From CAZWRV01 sp964636325 (GTDB taxonomy: Bacteria > Verrucomicrobiota > Lentisphaeria > Victivallales > GWF2-50-93), in contig CAZWRV010000009.1 in NCBI GenBank assembly GCA_964636325.1, positions 39,987-103,986 on the forward strand: 64,000 bases of DNA, given 5' to 3'. The notes under the pieces are model-generated. The model was not told the origin of the DNA and did not search any database. It saw only the letters and a list, made by a program, of their open reading frames with translations. Position 1 is the stretch's first letter. Each line of letters starts with the position of its first letter. A program made the translations under genes and the position numbers. Positions 35,446 to 45,104 of this stretch are shown piece after piece.

Positions 35446-36098
35446 ATTGGACTTCCCATGGGTTGAGGATTGACATCGGTGTAGTCATAGCCGTCCGGAA
35501 TCCCGAGAACACGCCTCAAGCCTGGAAGCCTTTCTGACACCATGGAATCCAGTTCCTCGAAATAATTCACGCCGTTCGCATCCATTGCCACAAAAAAAGG
35601 GCCGAAATCCTTGACCTCAAAGACCCAGGTGGCCTCTGTCTTGCCCAGCTCTTCAAGGAAGTGAACTGCATGTGTCTTTACAACCTGCCCTCTGAGCATG
35701 TTCCCGCACACACCTATCTTGCTCAGATAGACTCCGCCGACATCTTTCAGGGCTTCTGCGGTGCGCGGCCCCATCGTTGTCTTTCCGATAATGGTGCGGA
35801 TTTTAAACTTTCTTACGACGTCCGCTCCGTAGCGCTCGAACCGTATGCTTGAAGTGGGTTCAATGCTTACGACCTCCCAGGCCCCGTCCGGAGATTTTCT
35901 CATGACCGGGCCGACATGGAAGAAGCAGTTGACTTTTGCATAGTCCAAGGGCGGGAAGATGCCCTCTTCCACCGCCCGGATGTGAAACCTGCTCCTGCCA
36001 GTGAAGAGCATCCCGTTCACTGTCACCAACTCGCCGAGCCGCAGCCCCCTGGCCTCCGTCTCAGACAAAGGCAGGCGGATATTTCTGATCCCATTCAT
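35442..36098 (-). CDS. fumarase/L-tartrate dehydratase beta-subunit-like protein
   Basis: 218 aa from ATG 36098 (GAGGGAG 8 nt upstream). The swivelling domain signature is visible: RLGELVTVNGMLFTGRSRFH, KIRTIIGKTTMGPRTAEALK, and the ATWVFEVKDFGPFFVAMDAN region. Class I hydratases split into alpha and beta subunits use this chain to complete the active site. It is 58 nt downstream of the alpha gene and overlaps the AtuA-like gene, so the three work together. Confidence 0.9.
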   Translation of the reverse strand: MNGIRNIRLPLSETEARGLRLGELVTVNGMLFTGRSRFHIRAVEEGIFPPLDYAKVNCFFHVGPVMRKSPDGAWEVVSIEPTSSIRFERYGADVVRKFKIRTIIGKTTMGPRTAEALKDVGGVYLSKIGVCGNMLRGQVVKTHAVHFLEELGKTEATWVFEVKDFGPFFVAMDANGVNYFEELDSMVSERLPGLRRVLGIPDGYDYTDVNPQPMGSPI

Positions 36099-36156
36099 CG
36101 AATGACTCCCTCTGGAAATTGTTTCCTGATGTTTTCGGGTGGCGGAAAAGCCGCCG

Positions 36157-37065
36157 TCATATTTCGCCGGTGAAGGACACATTTCCGTCCGCCGATATGA
36201 CGGCCTTCCAGCGGCGCCCGACAAGGCACTGCGAGTTGAATGCGACCGGCAGGGCAGCCGTGTGGGTCATGGCCTTCGCAATGTGCACCCCTAGTACGCA
36301 GTTCACCCCCTTGGAGCCCATCGGACCGATTCCCATTTTCCGGGATGCTGAAACTATTGCATCCTCAAGCTCGGCCAGGAGCGGATCCGGATTGCGAGAC
36401 CCTAGGGGACGCAGCAGCGCGGCCTCCTTGGCCAGCCTCATGCTTAGGTCGGACGTGCCCCCTATGCCGACGCCTACGATGGCCGGAGGGCAGACCTTCC
36501 CGGCATAGCTTGAGTTCCTGAGGCAGTCCAGCACAAACTTCTTTATTCCGGCAAGTCCGTCGGACGGAAACAGCATCTTGTAGAAAGTCCCGAAAATCTC
36601 CGACCCACCACCCTTCGGGGCGGCGATTATTTCCAACCCCTCCCCGCGTTCGGCAAAGTTCAGCTCCACCTTCGGCATGCCCGGACCAAGATTGTCGCCG
36701 GGATTGCTGCGGCTTATCGGGTCAACCATGGTGGGGCGCAGGTAGCTCTCAGAAGTGGCTCTTGCAGTAGCCCTTTCCGCCGCGCGCATCAGACCGGCGG
36801 CACCCCCCTCTATCCGCACATCACTACTGATCTTTACAAAATACAAGGGGAAGCCAGTGTCGCCGCAGACCAGCCCGCAGCCCTTGACGGAAAGCTCGGC
36901 GTTTTTAAGGCACGCTTCGATGTGAGCCCTCGCAAGCGGCTCCGTCTCCTCGGAAAGAACCCGCTCCAGGGCGGTTTTTACATCCGGGGGCAGCCGGGTC
37001 GCGGCCAAGCGCATGGCCTCAAACATCGCGTCCTCTATGACTTTACTGCTTATCATCGCACACAT
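36157..37065 (-). CDS. fumarase/L-tartrate dehydratase alpha-subunit-like (4Fe-4S)
   Basis: 302 aa (ATG 37056 is a better-spaced start than 37065). Three cysteines that would bind the catalytic 4Fe-4S cluster are conserved: C67 in GLVCGDTGFPLYF, C192 in GKVCPPAIVGVGIGG and C280 in NSQCLVG. These mark the class I fumarase/tartrate dehydratase family. The two-subunit form with AtuA and DUF4387 next to it suggests a hydroxy-acid dehydratase rather than the TCA fumarase. It is the first gene of the nine-gene operon. Confidence 0.9.
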   Translation of the reverse strand: MCAMISSKVIEDAMFEAMRLAATRLPPDVKTALERVLSEETEPLARAHIEACLKNAELSVKGCGLVCGDTGFPLYFVKISSDVRIEGGAAGLMRAAERATARATSESYLRPTMVDPISRSNPGDNLGPGMPKVELNFAERGEGLEIIAAPKGGGSEIFGTFYKMLFPSDGLAGIKKFVLDCLRNSSYAGKVCPPAIVGVGIGGTSDLSMRLAKEAALLRPLGSRNPDPLLAELEDAIVSASRKMGIGPMGSKGVNCVLGVHIAKAMTHTAALPVAFNSQCLVGRRWKAVISADGNVSFTGEI

Positions 37066-37178
37066 TTCTCCAAATTATTTTCAGCCTCCTGCAAAAGCAA
37101 AATCACTGCCGCATCAAAGCCGCCTCCTGTTATTTTCTGCATAAGACCTGCCTCAAGCAAAGCAGTAGGCTGCGGCGT

Positions 37179-38126
37179 TCATCGGTTATAGCCGAGAACA
37201 TAAGCTTTTCTCCAGGGTTCTATGTTCGCCCAATTGCCGCCTGTCGGAAAAGGACCGTTAATCATCCGGATGTATCCGATGGAGTCGGCACTTCCGTCTA
37301 TGAACACAATGTTGCAAGTCCCTCCGTTCCTATCTAGGCCCCCTGAAGCTCCATGAGGGAATATCTGACAAAGACGACCTCCTGTTGTTACTGACGGGAA
37401 ATCATATACCATATACTCCCTCCAAGGCTTATTCGCTATGTAGTCTATAGCACCTTGAGACGGTTGGTACCACCCGGCTCTCGCATACTGGTTTGCTTCC
37501 GTCAGGAAAGCGTGGTTTGAGGGTCTAAGCGGCGGCAACGGATTCAAAATAATAGAAGTCCGGTCCTTACTTGACACAGGTATCTTGGTTGAGTGGAACT
37601 GCCACCTCTCATCAATTCCAAACCACCAATTGAGGGAATATACATGCGCCAGTCCGTTCGGCGGATGCTGTTCGCCGTATATGGGGGAAACAACCGGGCA
37701 ATAAAAGGCTTGGAAGTTCCTTAACTCTTCGTAGCTCTTGAACCCCGCATGGGATCCGATCTGCGCCTCCCAGGAACTCCAATTTGTGCCGTATCCGTAG
37801 GGATTCTGGCCATCCGCACGTCCTGGATATCCCATCGGCGCAAAATTATCAGAGTCGATGGCGTAAAGCTGGCAGTAGGTAAAACATTGGCGCATATTTC
37901 CAAGACACAACATCCCTTTCGCGAGCTTCTTTGCACTGCTGATGGACGGCAGCAGCAGTGCCGCAAGAATGGCAATTATAGCTATTACGATAAGAAGCTC
38001 TATCAAAGTGAATGCGGCACGACAAAGCGGAAGCCTCTTGCCGCTCTGCAGCCCTCCCCGTCCATTGACCTTCTCTCCTCTTGATGCACGCGGCGTGATT
38101 TCCATGAGCGAATTTTGATGGAGCAT
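37179..38126 (-). CDS. type II secretion pseudopilin-like protein (PVC type)
   Basis: 315 aa from ATG 38126 with GAGGAAGAT upstream. The prepilin-type N-terminal helix is clear: CRAAFTLIELLIVIAIIAIL, then AALLLPSISSAKKLAKGMLC. The C-terminal part carries the FIDGSADSI end characteristic of the family with the H-x9-DG signature. These proteins are found in dozens of copies per genome in Lentisphaerota and planctomycetes. Residues about 1-36 are a basic leader that a prepilin peptidase would remove. Role in secretion or surface structure is inferred. Confidence 0.88.
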   Translation of the reverse strand: MLHQNSLMEITPRASRGEKVNGRGGLQSGKRLPLCRAAFTLIELLIVIAIIAILAALLLPSISSAKKLAKGMLCLGNMRQCFTYCQLYAIDSDNFAPMGYPGRADGQNPYGYGTNWSSWEAQIGSHAGFKSYEELRNFQAFYCPVVSPIYGEQHPPNGLAHVYSLNWWFGIDERWQFHSTKIPVSSKDRTSIILNPLPPLRPSNHAFLTEANQYARAGWYQPSQGAIDYIANKPWREYMVYDFPSVTTGGRLCQIFPHGASGGLDRNGGTCNIVFIDGSADSIGYIRMINGPFPTGGNWANIEPWRKAYVLGYNR

Positions 38127-38298
38127 ATCTTCCTCGCTGTCTTTGAAGGTTTTTCGGGCCTCAGAAAAACATCTTTCTAATCTGATAGAAAATACAATCA
38201 GTTTTTGGAGGCAAAAAGCTTGTGAACAATTCAGATTAGCGGGTATTTCAGACGTTTTGCCTTTCAAAACTTTCCCTTTCCGAGGAGGTTGCTTTCCC

Positions 38299-38823
38299 TC
38301 AAAGGCCTGTCACATGATTGTGCAGTTTCAAAGCATCATCAGCCAGTTTCCGGGCGTCATTCTCAACCGAAAGCAGTTCTTCCAGCGGAGGATCTGCAAC
38401 AGCCTGAAGCTTGCGGGCATTGCGCCTAATCCGCTTCAGCTCATCCATGAGTTTCGCAAGTTTCGACTTGATTTCAGGAGTGATGACCAGCCGATCGCCG
38501 CTGGATCCGGGAACCCGATACATGGGATCCCCCTTGGTGCTGTTCATTTCATTGGGGCTTGTCGAATTGGCCTTGATATTGATCAATGACTGAAGTTCCT
38601 CCAAGCGCAGCTTGGCCTCGGAGACAAGCTTTGACATCTTATCGACTTCAGCCTTGAGATCTACCGGTTTAGAGTCGGTTTCAGCTTTTATCTGCTTATC
38701 AGCATGGGAAGGCGCAACAGCAGCGTCCGCATCATTAGTTTGTGCAGTTATGATGCAGCTGGAATGCAGCAATTGCATTATCATTCCGTAAATAATGAAG
38801 ATATGTTTTCGTTTCATCCCCAC
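38299..38823 (-). CDS. small secreted or lipoprotein-like coiled-coil protein
   Basis: 174 aa. A short hydrophobic leader (HIFIIYGMIMQLLHSSC) could be a lipoprotein signal with Cys23 as the lipid site, although the lipobox is not ideal. The rest is helical and rich in Lys, Glu and Leu (KAEVDKMSKLVSEAKLRLEE), suggesting a coiled coil. I do not recognise a family. Confidence 0.6.
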   Translation of the reverse strand: MGMKRKHIFIIYGMIMQLLHSSCIITAQTNDADAAVAPSHADKQIKAETDSKPVDLKAEVDKMSKLVSEAKLRLEELQSLINIKANSTSPNEMNSTKGDPMYRVPGSSGDRLVITPEIKSKLAKLMDELKRIRRNARKLQAVADPPLEELLSVENDARKLADDALKLHNHVTGL

Positions 38824-39299
38824 ACCGCCGATATTTGCAGCTTGCCGCTCTCCGGATCCTCAGCATTCTGGTTCAATTATGATTATACCTGAAATTAAAA
38901 ATTTTACAAGAGGGGAAACTGAATATTTTACATATTTTTAAACTATTGCCATTTTTCTGATTACTTTCATATAACTAACTGCAAAACAAGGAGCTGCTGC
39001 GCTTCCGGCACAACTCCCTCCGGGCGGCGGCTCTCGATGCGTCCGCCGTATATTTGGGGTCTCGACGATGGTTCCGGCATCGCCCCTCAGCCTCCGGATA
39101 GCGGCAGCCATCCTCGGTGCACCGCATCGCCGTCGTAGTAGTTTATGAATTTGGCTTCATTTGCCATGGGGGGCTGTGCAATACTGCGTACGGCATGGGC
39201 ACATATGCTCTGTGAGGGACTAAAGCGAATCCGCCAAGGATTCAGGTTGTGAAGCATTTCCAATTTGATCCATTGGAATAAACTAAGATACCCGGAGCT
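38824..39299. other. intergenic region with degraded coding-like sequence
   Basis: About 475 bp. The part near 38880-38990 is AT-rich and promoter-like. Minus-strand 39030-39180 has broken protein-like text in two frames (for example NEAKFINYYDGDAVHRGW, then a stop) and no intact gene, which suggests an old pseudogene whose family I cannot name. Confidence 0.35.
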
Positions 39300-40391
39300 T
39301 CATGGGCGGGAAGCCTGAGTGACCGGCTTCCTCATTATCCATCGCTTTGAAGCCGCAAGCAGCTCTTCCCCTTCGGAGATGCTTGCGCAATGCGTCTTAA
39401 TTACTATCAAAGCAGGATCCACCGCCTTCAAAACCGCTTCAACATTTTCTTTCGGCATTTCCACATGAACTATCTTGCCCGCTTTCTGAACTTCCTTGTA
39501 AAACTCGATGTGCGCAGGGCCGTTGGGCGGTTCCGTAGGCGCAGGTGTGTATTGCAAGACCTTTAAAAAATCCAACGACAATAAAACAGGCAAATGCTGG
39601 CGCGCATCTTTGCCGTCAAGATGATACCAAATATGCTTTGTGTGCTTTGCATACGCCTGCAACTCCGGCAATATAAATTCGACAAACATCTCCGGCGATA
39701 TCATGCAGGAAACATCCGACTGCGTCCCTATGAACGGCTCGGGCCCCCACAAGGGCATCCAGCCCGCGCGGCCATACCAGAATTTGTGCTTTCCCTTCAG
39801 GCAATCAGCCAAATGGCATCTCGCCTGCACCTGAGCGGCTATCCCTTTTGTCAGTGCAAGCTTCATCCATTGGGGGTGCTCGTAAAGCGCAAGCAAAAAA
39901 TTCTCCGGCCCCATAAGCATTGAAATCATGTCGTTTGCCGGTAATATGACTGGCTGTCCGACCATAAAATCATCATAGCCGGCTGCCTCAGCCAAAGCCA
40001 TATACGCCTGTTTGTGACGGACGAACCACTGATCCTCAATATCCAAGCGAAAAGGCGGTTCCTTGTCAAAATCCACAGGCATTTCGTCAAACCATATAGT
40101 TTCAGGGGAAAATCGCGGCCTGCCGCCCAGGCATACAACCCATCCGCACATGAGCAGATAAGAAGGTATCGTCTCCCCGCCCCACCATGTTGACTCAATA
40201 TGGTAGAGGGCGTTTTTAACGTTCCAGGACGGATCCATCCAGCGGTATTCATCGGAGATCGGCTGCGGAGGCGGGGGCAAATGCTTGCCTGATGGAGCTG
40301 TCACAGTTATGCAAGGACGTTCAAGCATTTGTCCGTTCCATAGAGCAGTAAGGCGTTCGCAGGCCTCATCCCAATCAGCTTTATATTTCAT
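39300..40391 (-). CDS. uroporphyrinogen-decarboxylase-like (MtaA/CmuA superfamily) protein
   Basis: 363 aa from ATG 40391; ATG 40400 and an upstream in-frame Met are alternatives. The family barrel is recognised by YHLDGKDARQHLPVLLSLDF (the late His/Asp region), LGGRPRFSPETIW and PVILPANDMISMLMGPENF. Haem-pathway substrate-binding residues are not seen, so it is likely a corrinoid-linked methyltransferase or a family member of unknown role, as in many Lentisphaerota loci. It is divergent from the GntR/LacI-type regulator. Confidence 0.8.
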   Translation of the reverse strand: MKYKADWDEACERLTALWNGQMLERPCITVTAPSGKHLPPPPQPISDEYRWMDPSWNVKNALYHIESTWWGGETIPSYLLMCGWVVCLGGRPRFSPETIWFDEMPVDFDKEPPFRLDIEDQWFVRHKQAYMALAEAAGYDDFMVGQPVILPANDMISMLMGPENFLLALYEHPQWMKLALTKGIAAQVQARCHLADCLKGKHKFWYGRAGWMPLWGPEPFIGTQSDVSCMISPEMFVEFILPELQAYAKHTKHIWYHLDGKDARQHLPVLLSLDFLKVLQYTPAPTEPPNGPAHIEFYKEVQKAGKIVHVEMPKENVEAVLKAVDPALIVIKTHCASISEGEELLAASKRWIMRKPVTQASRP

Positions 40392-40720
40392 TTTGACCAT
40401 TCTTTCTTTTATATTTTTGCAGTTTGTAATTAACATTAACCCTAAATGGTTGCAGATGCAAGCATGATTTGTTGTGAACTGAGATTTTCATGATAAGGGA
40501 TTCATGCTTTCGCCTTTCGTTAGGCATCGTTCGCATCTCCGCGTCCTCCCCCTCAAACAGAGGGCAAGGGCGGAGTCGGAGACGCACGCCAAGCTGATCT
40601 TCTTGACAAGAAGGCCGGAACTCAAAGGGAAAGCAGAATTGAGTTTTATTTGCCGCATCTGCTTGCAGGAATATGTTCAGATGGTAGATTGTTGAAGAAC
40701 ACAGCCAGCATGGGGTTGCA
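40392..40720. promoter_or_regulatory. divergent control region between URO-D-like gene and regulator
   Basis: About 330 bp between two genes reading away from each other. Short inverted and direct motifs are present (GCAGATGCAAGCATG near 40454), but I cannot assign an operator. The regulator gene at 40721 probably binds here. No reading frame of note. Confidence 0.35.
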
Positions 40721-41740
40721 ATGAAAGCGATATCGCCAGCGGAAACGCTCAAGAAGGTGATTATAAGTCAGATTGAGGCAGGGCAGCTCAAGAAGGGCGA
40801 CAGGCTTCTTTCTGAGAAGAAGATGCTTTCCCAATACAAGATCGGATTCAAGATGATACGGCAGGCGCTGGAGGAACTTGAGGCCGAAGGCATTGTCATC
40901 CGCAAGGCCAGGAAGGGCACATTTATTTCAGACACTCCGCCCTCATTTTCAAAGAACGTGGCATGCTTGGAATTCAGCTCGACTATAAGCTCGGTATACC
41001 ATGCGGAGATACTCGCCGGAGCCGAACATGCCGCGCAGAGGCTGGGCTACAGCCTGCAGTTGTTCCCTCTCTCCGGTCTGGGTGGAATCGGGAAGGACGG
41101 AATCATAAGGCAGATGCTTCAGGAGGGTAAGTTCAAGGGGGTGCTCCTGCTCAGTTGGATACCGGAGTCCGACATCGAATGGTTGAGGCAGAACCGGATA
41201 CATGTGGTCGCGTCCGGTTTCGAATATGCCAGGATAGAAGTTCCGACCGTCATCTACGATGTCGTGGGGACGCTCCGGCTTGCTCTTTCCGAACTGACCG
41301 CGATGGGGCATAAGGACATCGGCCTGATCACCGGTTCGACCGGTTCCGAACACGCGGCGATGACCAAAAAAATGATGAAGGACGTCCTCAGCTCCCACAA
41401 TCCCGGGCTTATGAAATATTATAGGGAGTTAGAATACACCCACGAGGACGGCTACAGAATGATGGCCGAGCTGCTGGCGCTGGACAAACCGCCGACGGCC
41501 GTCATAGTCTCCGGCAACATGCTTGCGATAGGGGCGATCCTATGCCTGCACAACCAGCATGCCTCGGAGAAAGTCGTGGTTTTCCCTCTTGCCGACCGCG
41601 AGACGATGCTTCCTCGTCCGATGATCAAGCAGCCTGTCTTCCGGATAGGAGAAAAATCGATGGAGATGCTCGATGATCTTTTTTGCGGACGCAAGCTTGT
41701 CGTAACCAAATCGCTGATAAGCTCCGAGCTTATACGTTGA
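40721..41740 (+). CDS. GntR-type DNA-binding domain fused to LacI-type sensor domain
   Basis: 339 aa. The winged helix at about 8-70 (GQLKKGDRLLSEKKMLSQYK, then MIRQALEELEAEGIVIRKAR and KGTFISD) is a GntR-family reader. Residues about 80-330 are a periplasmic-binding-protein-like sensor (LEFSSTISSVYHAEILAGAE, then HKDIGLITGSTGS). This AraR-like architecture senses a sugar and controls neighbouring catabolic genes. It is next to the URO-D-like gene (divergent) and convergent with the aminotransferase operon (14 bp apart). Confidence 0.86.
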   Translation: MKAISPAETLKKVIISQIEAGQLKKGDRLLSEKKMLSQYKIGFKMIRQALEELEAEGIVIRKARKGTFISDTPPSFSKNVACLEFSSTISSVYHAEILAGAEHAAQRLGYSLQLFPLSGLGGIGKDGIIRQMLQEGKFKGVLLLSWIPESDIEWLRQNRIHVVASGFEYARIEVPTVIYDVVGTLRLALSELTAMGHKDIGLITGSTGSEHAAMTKKMMKDVLSSHNPGLMKYYRELEYTHEDGYRMMAELLALDKPPTAVIVSGNMLAIGAILCLHNQHASEKVVVFPLADRETMLPRPMIKQPVFRIGEKSMEMLDDLFCGRKLVVTKSLISSELIR

Positions 41741-41753
41741 TCCTCGCACACAC

Positions 41754-43073
41754 TTATTTATCGATGCGAAGACCCGATGCTACTTTCTTGAATGCTCTAA
41801 TTATGTCGGAAACATCCTTCCTTGTCAGGTTGGATGCGATCGTGAGCAGGGCCGCCCTTTCCGACATCTCGTCGCAGAACGGCAAAGCCCCCTTCGAATA
41901 GTCGTATCTCTCCGCAAACTTGTTTGCCGGATGCGTCCACGGGAAACCGTCGCTGCACCAGCTGCGCTTTTTCACCAGGCTCTGGTTGTTGAAATACCAG
42001 TGGAGACCCCATTCCTTCATGTGAAGGACGGCAAGGCTTCCGGGATTGCCTCTGATCCCCTCGGCCCTGAGCGCCTCGACAAATTTGACGCTCGTATCCG
42101 GATCGTCCAGCATGAAGATGAGAAACGGCCCGCTGTCGCCCGAGGGATCCAGAATCTCCCTGAAGCTCAGCCCCTTGATTCCTGATATGGCCTTGCGGAT
42201 GCTCCACTTGCTTCTTCTCATGGACGCCGTGATCCTGTTCAGCTTGGCGTTCTGTGCGAGCGCCATCGCGGCCGTAAGCTCGCTCATCCTCGCGCCGACG
42301 CCCCAGAGCTGATACCTCCCGTCGGAGGGATCAAGGCGGCCCGCCTCGTTGCGCGCATACCCGAGGTCGTGCATTGCAAAGGCCCGCTTGTAGAGCGTCT
42401 CGTCATCGCATACGATCATGCCCCCTTCGCCGCTGGTCATGTTCTTGTTGAGCTGGAAGCTGTAGATGGCCATGTCGCCGAAGCTGCCGACCGGCCGCCC
42501 ATTCAGCGCGGCGCCGTTGGCCTGTGCGCAGTCCTCCACAAGCTTGAGGTCCTTCGCCTTTGCAATCCTGGCGACTTCCTCGATGCGTCCCGGCGCACCG
42601 CTCATATGAACATAGAGGACGGCCTTCGTTCTCGGCCCTGTCTTTTTCGACATGTCCTTGGGGCACATCGTGAAAGTCCGGTCAATGTCAACGAGCTTGG
42701 GAATTGCGCCAAGCCTTACGACAGAGCTAAGACAGCTGACCCACAAATACCCCGGGACTAGGACTTCATCGCCCGGCCCGACGCCGATAGATCCAAACGC
42801 GATATTGAGCGCGGCCGTGCCGGAGCTGACTCCGAGCGCATGGAGACGGCCTGTCCTTTTACAGTATGCTTTCTCCAGTTTCTCAACCATCCGCTGCAGG
42901 TTTAGCCCATAATAGCGGAAGGGGCTTTTCGCCTTTATCACCCGGAGAACCATCTCCTCTTCCTCCCGGCCCATCCAATGCGCCCCAGGAAGCTCCCATG
43001 GAAGCGGCTCGCTCCGCACTGGGGTTCCTCCCTCGATTGCAAGACTTTCGTGAGCTTCAACGCTCTTTTTCAT
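41754..43073 (-). CDS. DegT/DnrJ/EryC1/StrS-family PLP aminotransferase
   Basis: 439 aa with AAAGGGA before ATG 43073. PLP-binding Lys is K210 in FQLNKNMTSGEGGMI, and the cofactor Asp is D181 in LVEDCAQANGA. The family makes or converts amino sugars; some members act as dehydratases. It is the third gene of an operon with a transglutaminase-like protein and a creatininase-family amidohydrolase (17-nt overlap with the latter). Confidence 0.92.
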   Translation of the reverse strand: MKKSVEAHESLAIEGGTPVRSEPLPWELPGAHWMGREEEEMVLRVIKAKSPFRYYGLNLQRMVEKLEKAYCKRTGRLHALGVSSGTAALNIAFGSIGVGPGDEVLVPGYLWVSCLSSVVRLGAIPKLVDIDRTFTMCPKDMSKKTGPRTKAVLYVHMSGAPGRIEEVARIAKAKDLKLVEDCAQANGAALNGRPVGSFGDMAIYSFQLNKNMTSGEGGMIVCDDETLYKRAFAMHDLGYARNEAGRLDPSDGRYQLWGVGARMSELTAAMALAQNAKLNRITASMRRSKWSIRKAISGIKGLSFREILDPSGDSGPFLIFMLDDPDTSVKFVEALRAEGIRGNPGSLAVLHMKEWGLHWYFNNQSLVKKRSWCSDGFPWTHPANKFAERYDYSKGALPFCDEMSERAALLTIASNLTRKDVSDIIRAFKKVASGLRIDK

Positions 43074-43872
43074 TGAAAATCCCTTTCATTTCTTCGACAA
43101 TTTCACTGACTATTTCTTGAAATATCCGCGCTCCTTCGGCGGCAGAAGACTTCAGCCTCGGATCATCCATGACTGTTTTTTCGGGGTTGCCCCTGCCGTC
43201 AAAACCTTCCGAATCTACAACCGCGAAATCGGCGTATTTGAACGGTACCCCGGCAGGGGGAAGCTTCGAAAGGTCAACAGTTGAAGGTTCATAGCGCATC
43301 ATGAGGCTCGTCTCGTCCGACGTGGCATGTCCGATGCTGCCTGCGGCGATGGCCTGACGAGGGAATGCAAGCCTGACTGCAACCCTGATTCCGGCGCGGC
43401 TGTTGAACTCCTTCTCCAGGCGCTTGAGAACCTGATTGTGGTTCACGGCCCCATGTCCGTTGATGATCACAGCGGTCCGTGCGCCGATCCTCTCCACCAG
43501 CCTGAGCGTCTCCCTGATTATGACCGCAAAAATCTCCTCGTGGCAGTAGGCGCTCGGAAGGGTGTTGCAGGGAAAGTCCATCCCCACGATGTATGAGTCT
43601 GGCGGAAAGCCGAGGCTTTCGAGACATGAAGGATCCCTTTCACGCTCGGTCCCCCAAAATAACGTGGGCCACAGAAGGCCGCCGAACGCCCTGCACACTT
43701 CCGTGGAAACATGTTCCGCATTCAAGGCGTCCGTACCCAGCGGCAGATGTGGGCCGTGCCACTCGAGCGGCCCGACTGGGATGAATACGACCGGGCATTC
43801 CCGCAATCGCTCAAGCACCTCCTCAGGCCTGAGGAGGGATATCCGAACTTCCTTGCCGCCCATGCTTACCAT
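43057..43872 (-). CDS. creatininase-family amidohydrolase
   Basis: 271 aa from ATG 43872 (GAGGG upstream), whose first 7 nt lie in the preceding gene; ATG 43863 is an alternative. Metal-binding motifs are clear: PLEWHGPHLPLGTDALNAEH and later INGHGAVNHNQ. The family hydrolyses cyclic amides and related bonds, including riboflavin-pathway formamides. Real substrate unknown; neighbours suggest a role in nitrogen-containing glycans. Confidence 0.9.
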   Translation of the reverse strand: MVSMGGKEVRISLLRPEEVLERLRECPVVFIPVGPLEWHGPHLPLGTDALNAEHVSTEVCRAFGGLLWPTLFWGTERERDPSCLESLGFPPDSYIVGMDFPCNTLPSAYCHEEIFAVIIRETLRLVERIGARTAVIINGHGAVNHNQVLKRLEKEFNSRAGIRVAVRLAFPRQAIAAGSIGHATSDETSLMMRYEPSTVDLSKLPPAGVPFKYADFAVVDSEGFDGRGNPEKTVMDDPRLKSSAAEGARIFQEIVSEIVEEMKGIFNEKER

Positions 43873-45104
43873 TCGACCCTCACCGTAGAAATGCGGCCAA
43901 TGCGCCCCTTCGCGCTTTGGACCTTGCACTCAAGGATATTAGTGCCCTTGTGCAGCTTCCAGGTCAACTGGGCGGATCTGAGTCCGCCCTTCTCCGGACC
44001 GACAGCCGCCTCCTGCCATTCCCCTCCGTCCACTCTGAAGAGCATCTTTTCCAAGTAAGGCGCATGCGTGACCAACTCTACAGGCGCATCTTCAGACGCC
44101 ACAAACCTGCCGTCCAAGGGCAGCCTGACCTCGACTGTGTTGAGCGGCCAATACACGTCCGTCTCGTCGTCCGTCACCAGATAGTGGCAGCGGTTGATGA
44201 ATACGTTGTTGAAGGCGTGTTCAGGGTCGGTAACATAGATGTCGTTGATCCCTTCGACCTTTTTCTCCTTTCCGATAAAACGTGCGATGTCGAAAGGAAT
44301 GCAGTATATGCGCGCCCCGCCCTGGCTGACTCCGTTCACAATGCTGCTCTCTTTCCACTCCGGCGACATATGATCCGCCGCCATCACAGTGTCAACGCAC
44401 TGGAACTGCTTCTCAAGGTATTCGTCCGCCCACTTTTCCCATTTCTGCTCCCGGATCATCCTCCCGCCGTCCACAAGAACCATCTTCGGCCTGGCGCCGG
44501 CGATTTTGAGCTTCATTATCTCATGGGCGGAAAGAGGAACACCGGCGGACTCGAAATAGGAGCATGTCATGCAGTCCATGAATATCCATTTGCCCCAGTG
44601 ATCGGACCAGACGTCGGTAACGGCGTGCCAAGATGGACCGCAGTTGAGATCGCGCGCGAAAATTCCGAAGGAGGCCAGCGCCCCTTGGAAGACCCGGTTG
44701 AATATGCCGCAGGCACCGGTGCCTCCATCCTCCAGCTGCTTCAGGCATGAGACAGCATCCAAGGGCTCCGTGCAGTGCTTCCCTTTCGGATGCTCCCTGT
44801 TGGCGGATGAAACTTTTTCATTGGCCCACTTGATGAGCGCGAGTGTGATTTCCCAGTCGTTGCCTGCCGAAGCCACAAGCTCGTCAAGCTTGTATTTCGA
44901 CCGGAGTTCGGCAAGCTCCTTGTTGTTGGGATCCTCATATTTGAAACCGAACCGCGGAGCGAACACACGTGGCGAATTCATTACGGTGACGGCCGGACGC
45001 GGCGGCTGCTTCTCCACCGCAGGCTCGGCTCCGTTCAAAGTTGACAGCGCCGCCGAAAAAATTCCGGCACCGACAAAAGACATAATACGGCTTTTGTTTT
45101 TCAC
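43866..45104 (-). CDS. secreted transglutaminase-like (papain-fold) protein
   Basis: 412 aa with a signal peptide at about 1-25 (IMSFVGAGIFSAALSTLNGA). The catalytic triad of a transglutaminase-like fold is visible as C132 (GTGACGIFNR), H160 (GPSWHAVTDVW) and D177 (WIFMD). C-terminal residues about 310-412 look like an Ig-like or carbohydrate-linked beta domain (VRLPLDGRFVASEDAPVELV). In polysaccharide loci such proteins may be peptidases or amidases. First gene of an operon with creatininase and DegT. Confidence 0.78.
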   Translation of the reverse strand: MKNKSRIMSFVGAGIFSAALSTLNGAEPAVEKQPPRPAVTVMNSPRVFAPRFGFKYEDPNNKELAELRSKYKLDELVASAGNDWEITLALIKWANEKVSSANREHPKGKHCTEPLDAVSCLKQLEDGGTGACGIFNRVFQGALASFGIFARDLNCGPSWHAVTDVWSDHWGKWIFMDCMTCSYFESAGVPLSAHEIMKLKIAGARPKMVLVDGGRMIREQKWEKWADEYLEKQFQCVDTVMAADHMSPEWKESSIVNGVSQGGARIYCIPFDIARFIGKEKKVEGINDIYVTDPEHAFNNVFINRCHYLVTDDETDVYWPLNTVEVRLPLDGRFVASEDAPVELVTHAPYLEKMLFRVDGGEWQEAAVGPEKGGLRSAQLTWKLHKGTNILECKVQSAKGRIGRISTVRVEW

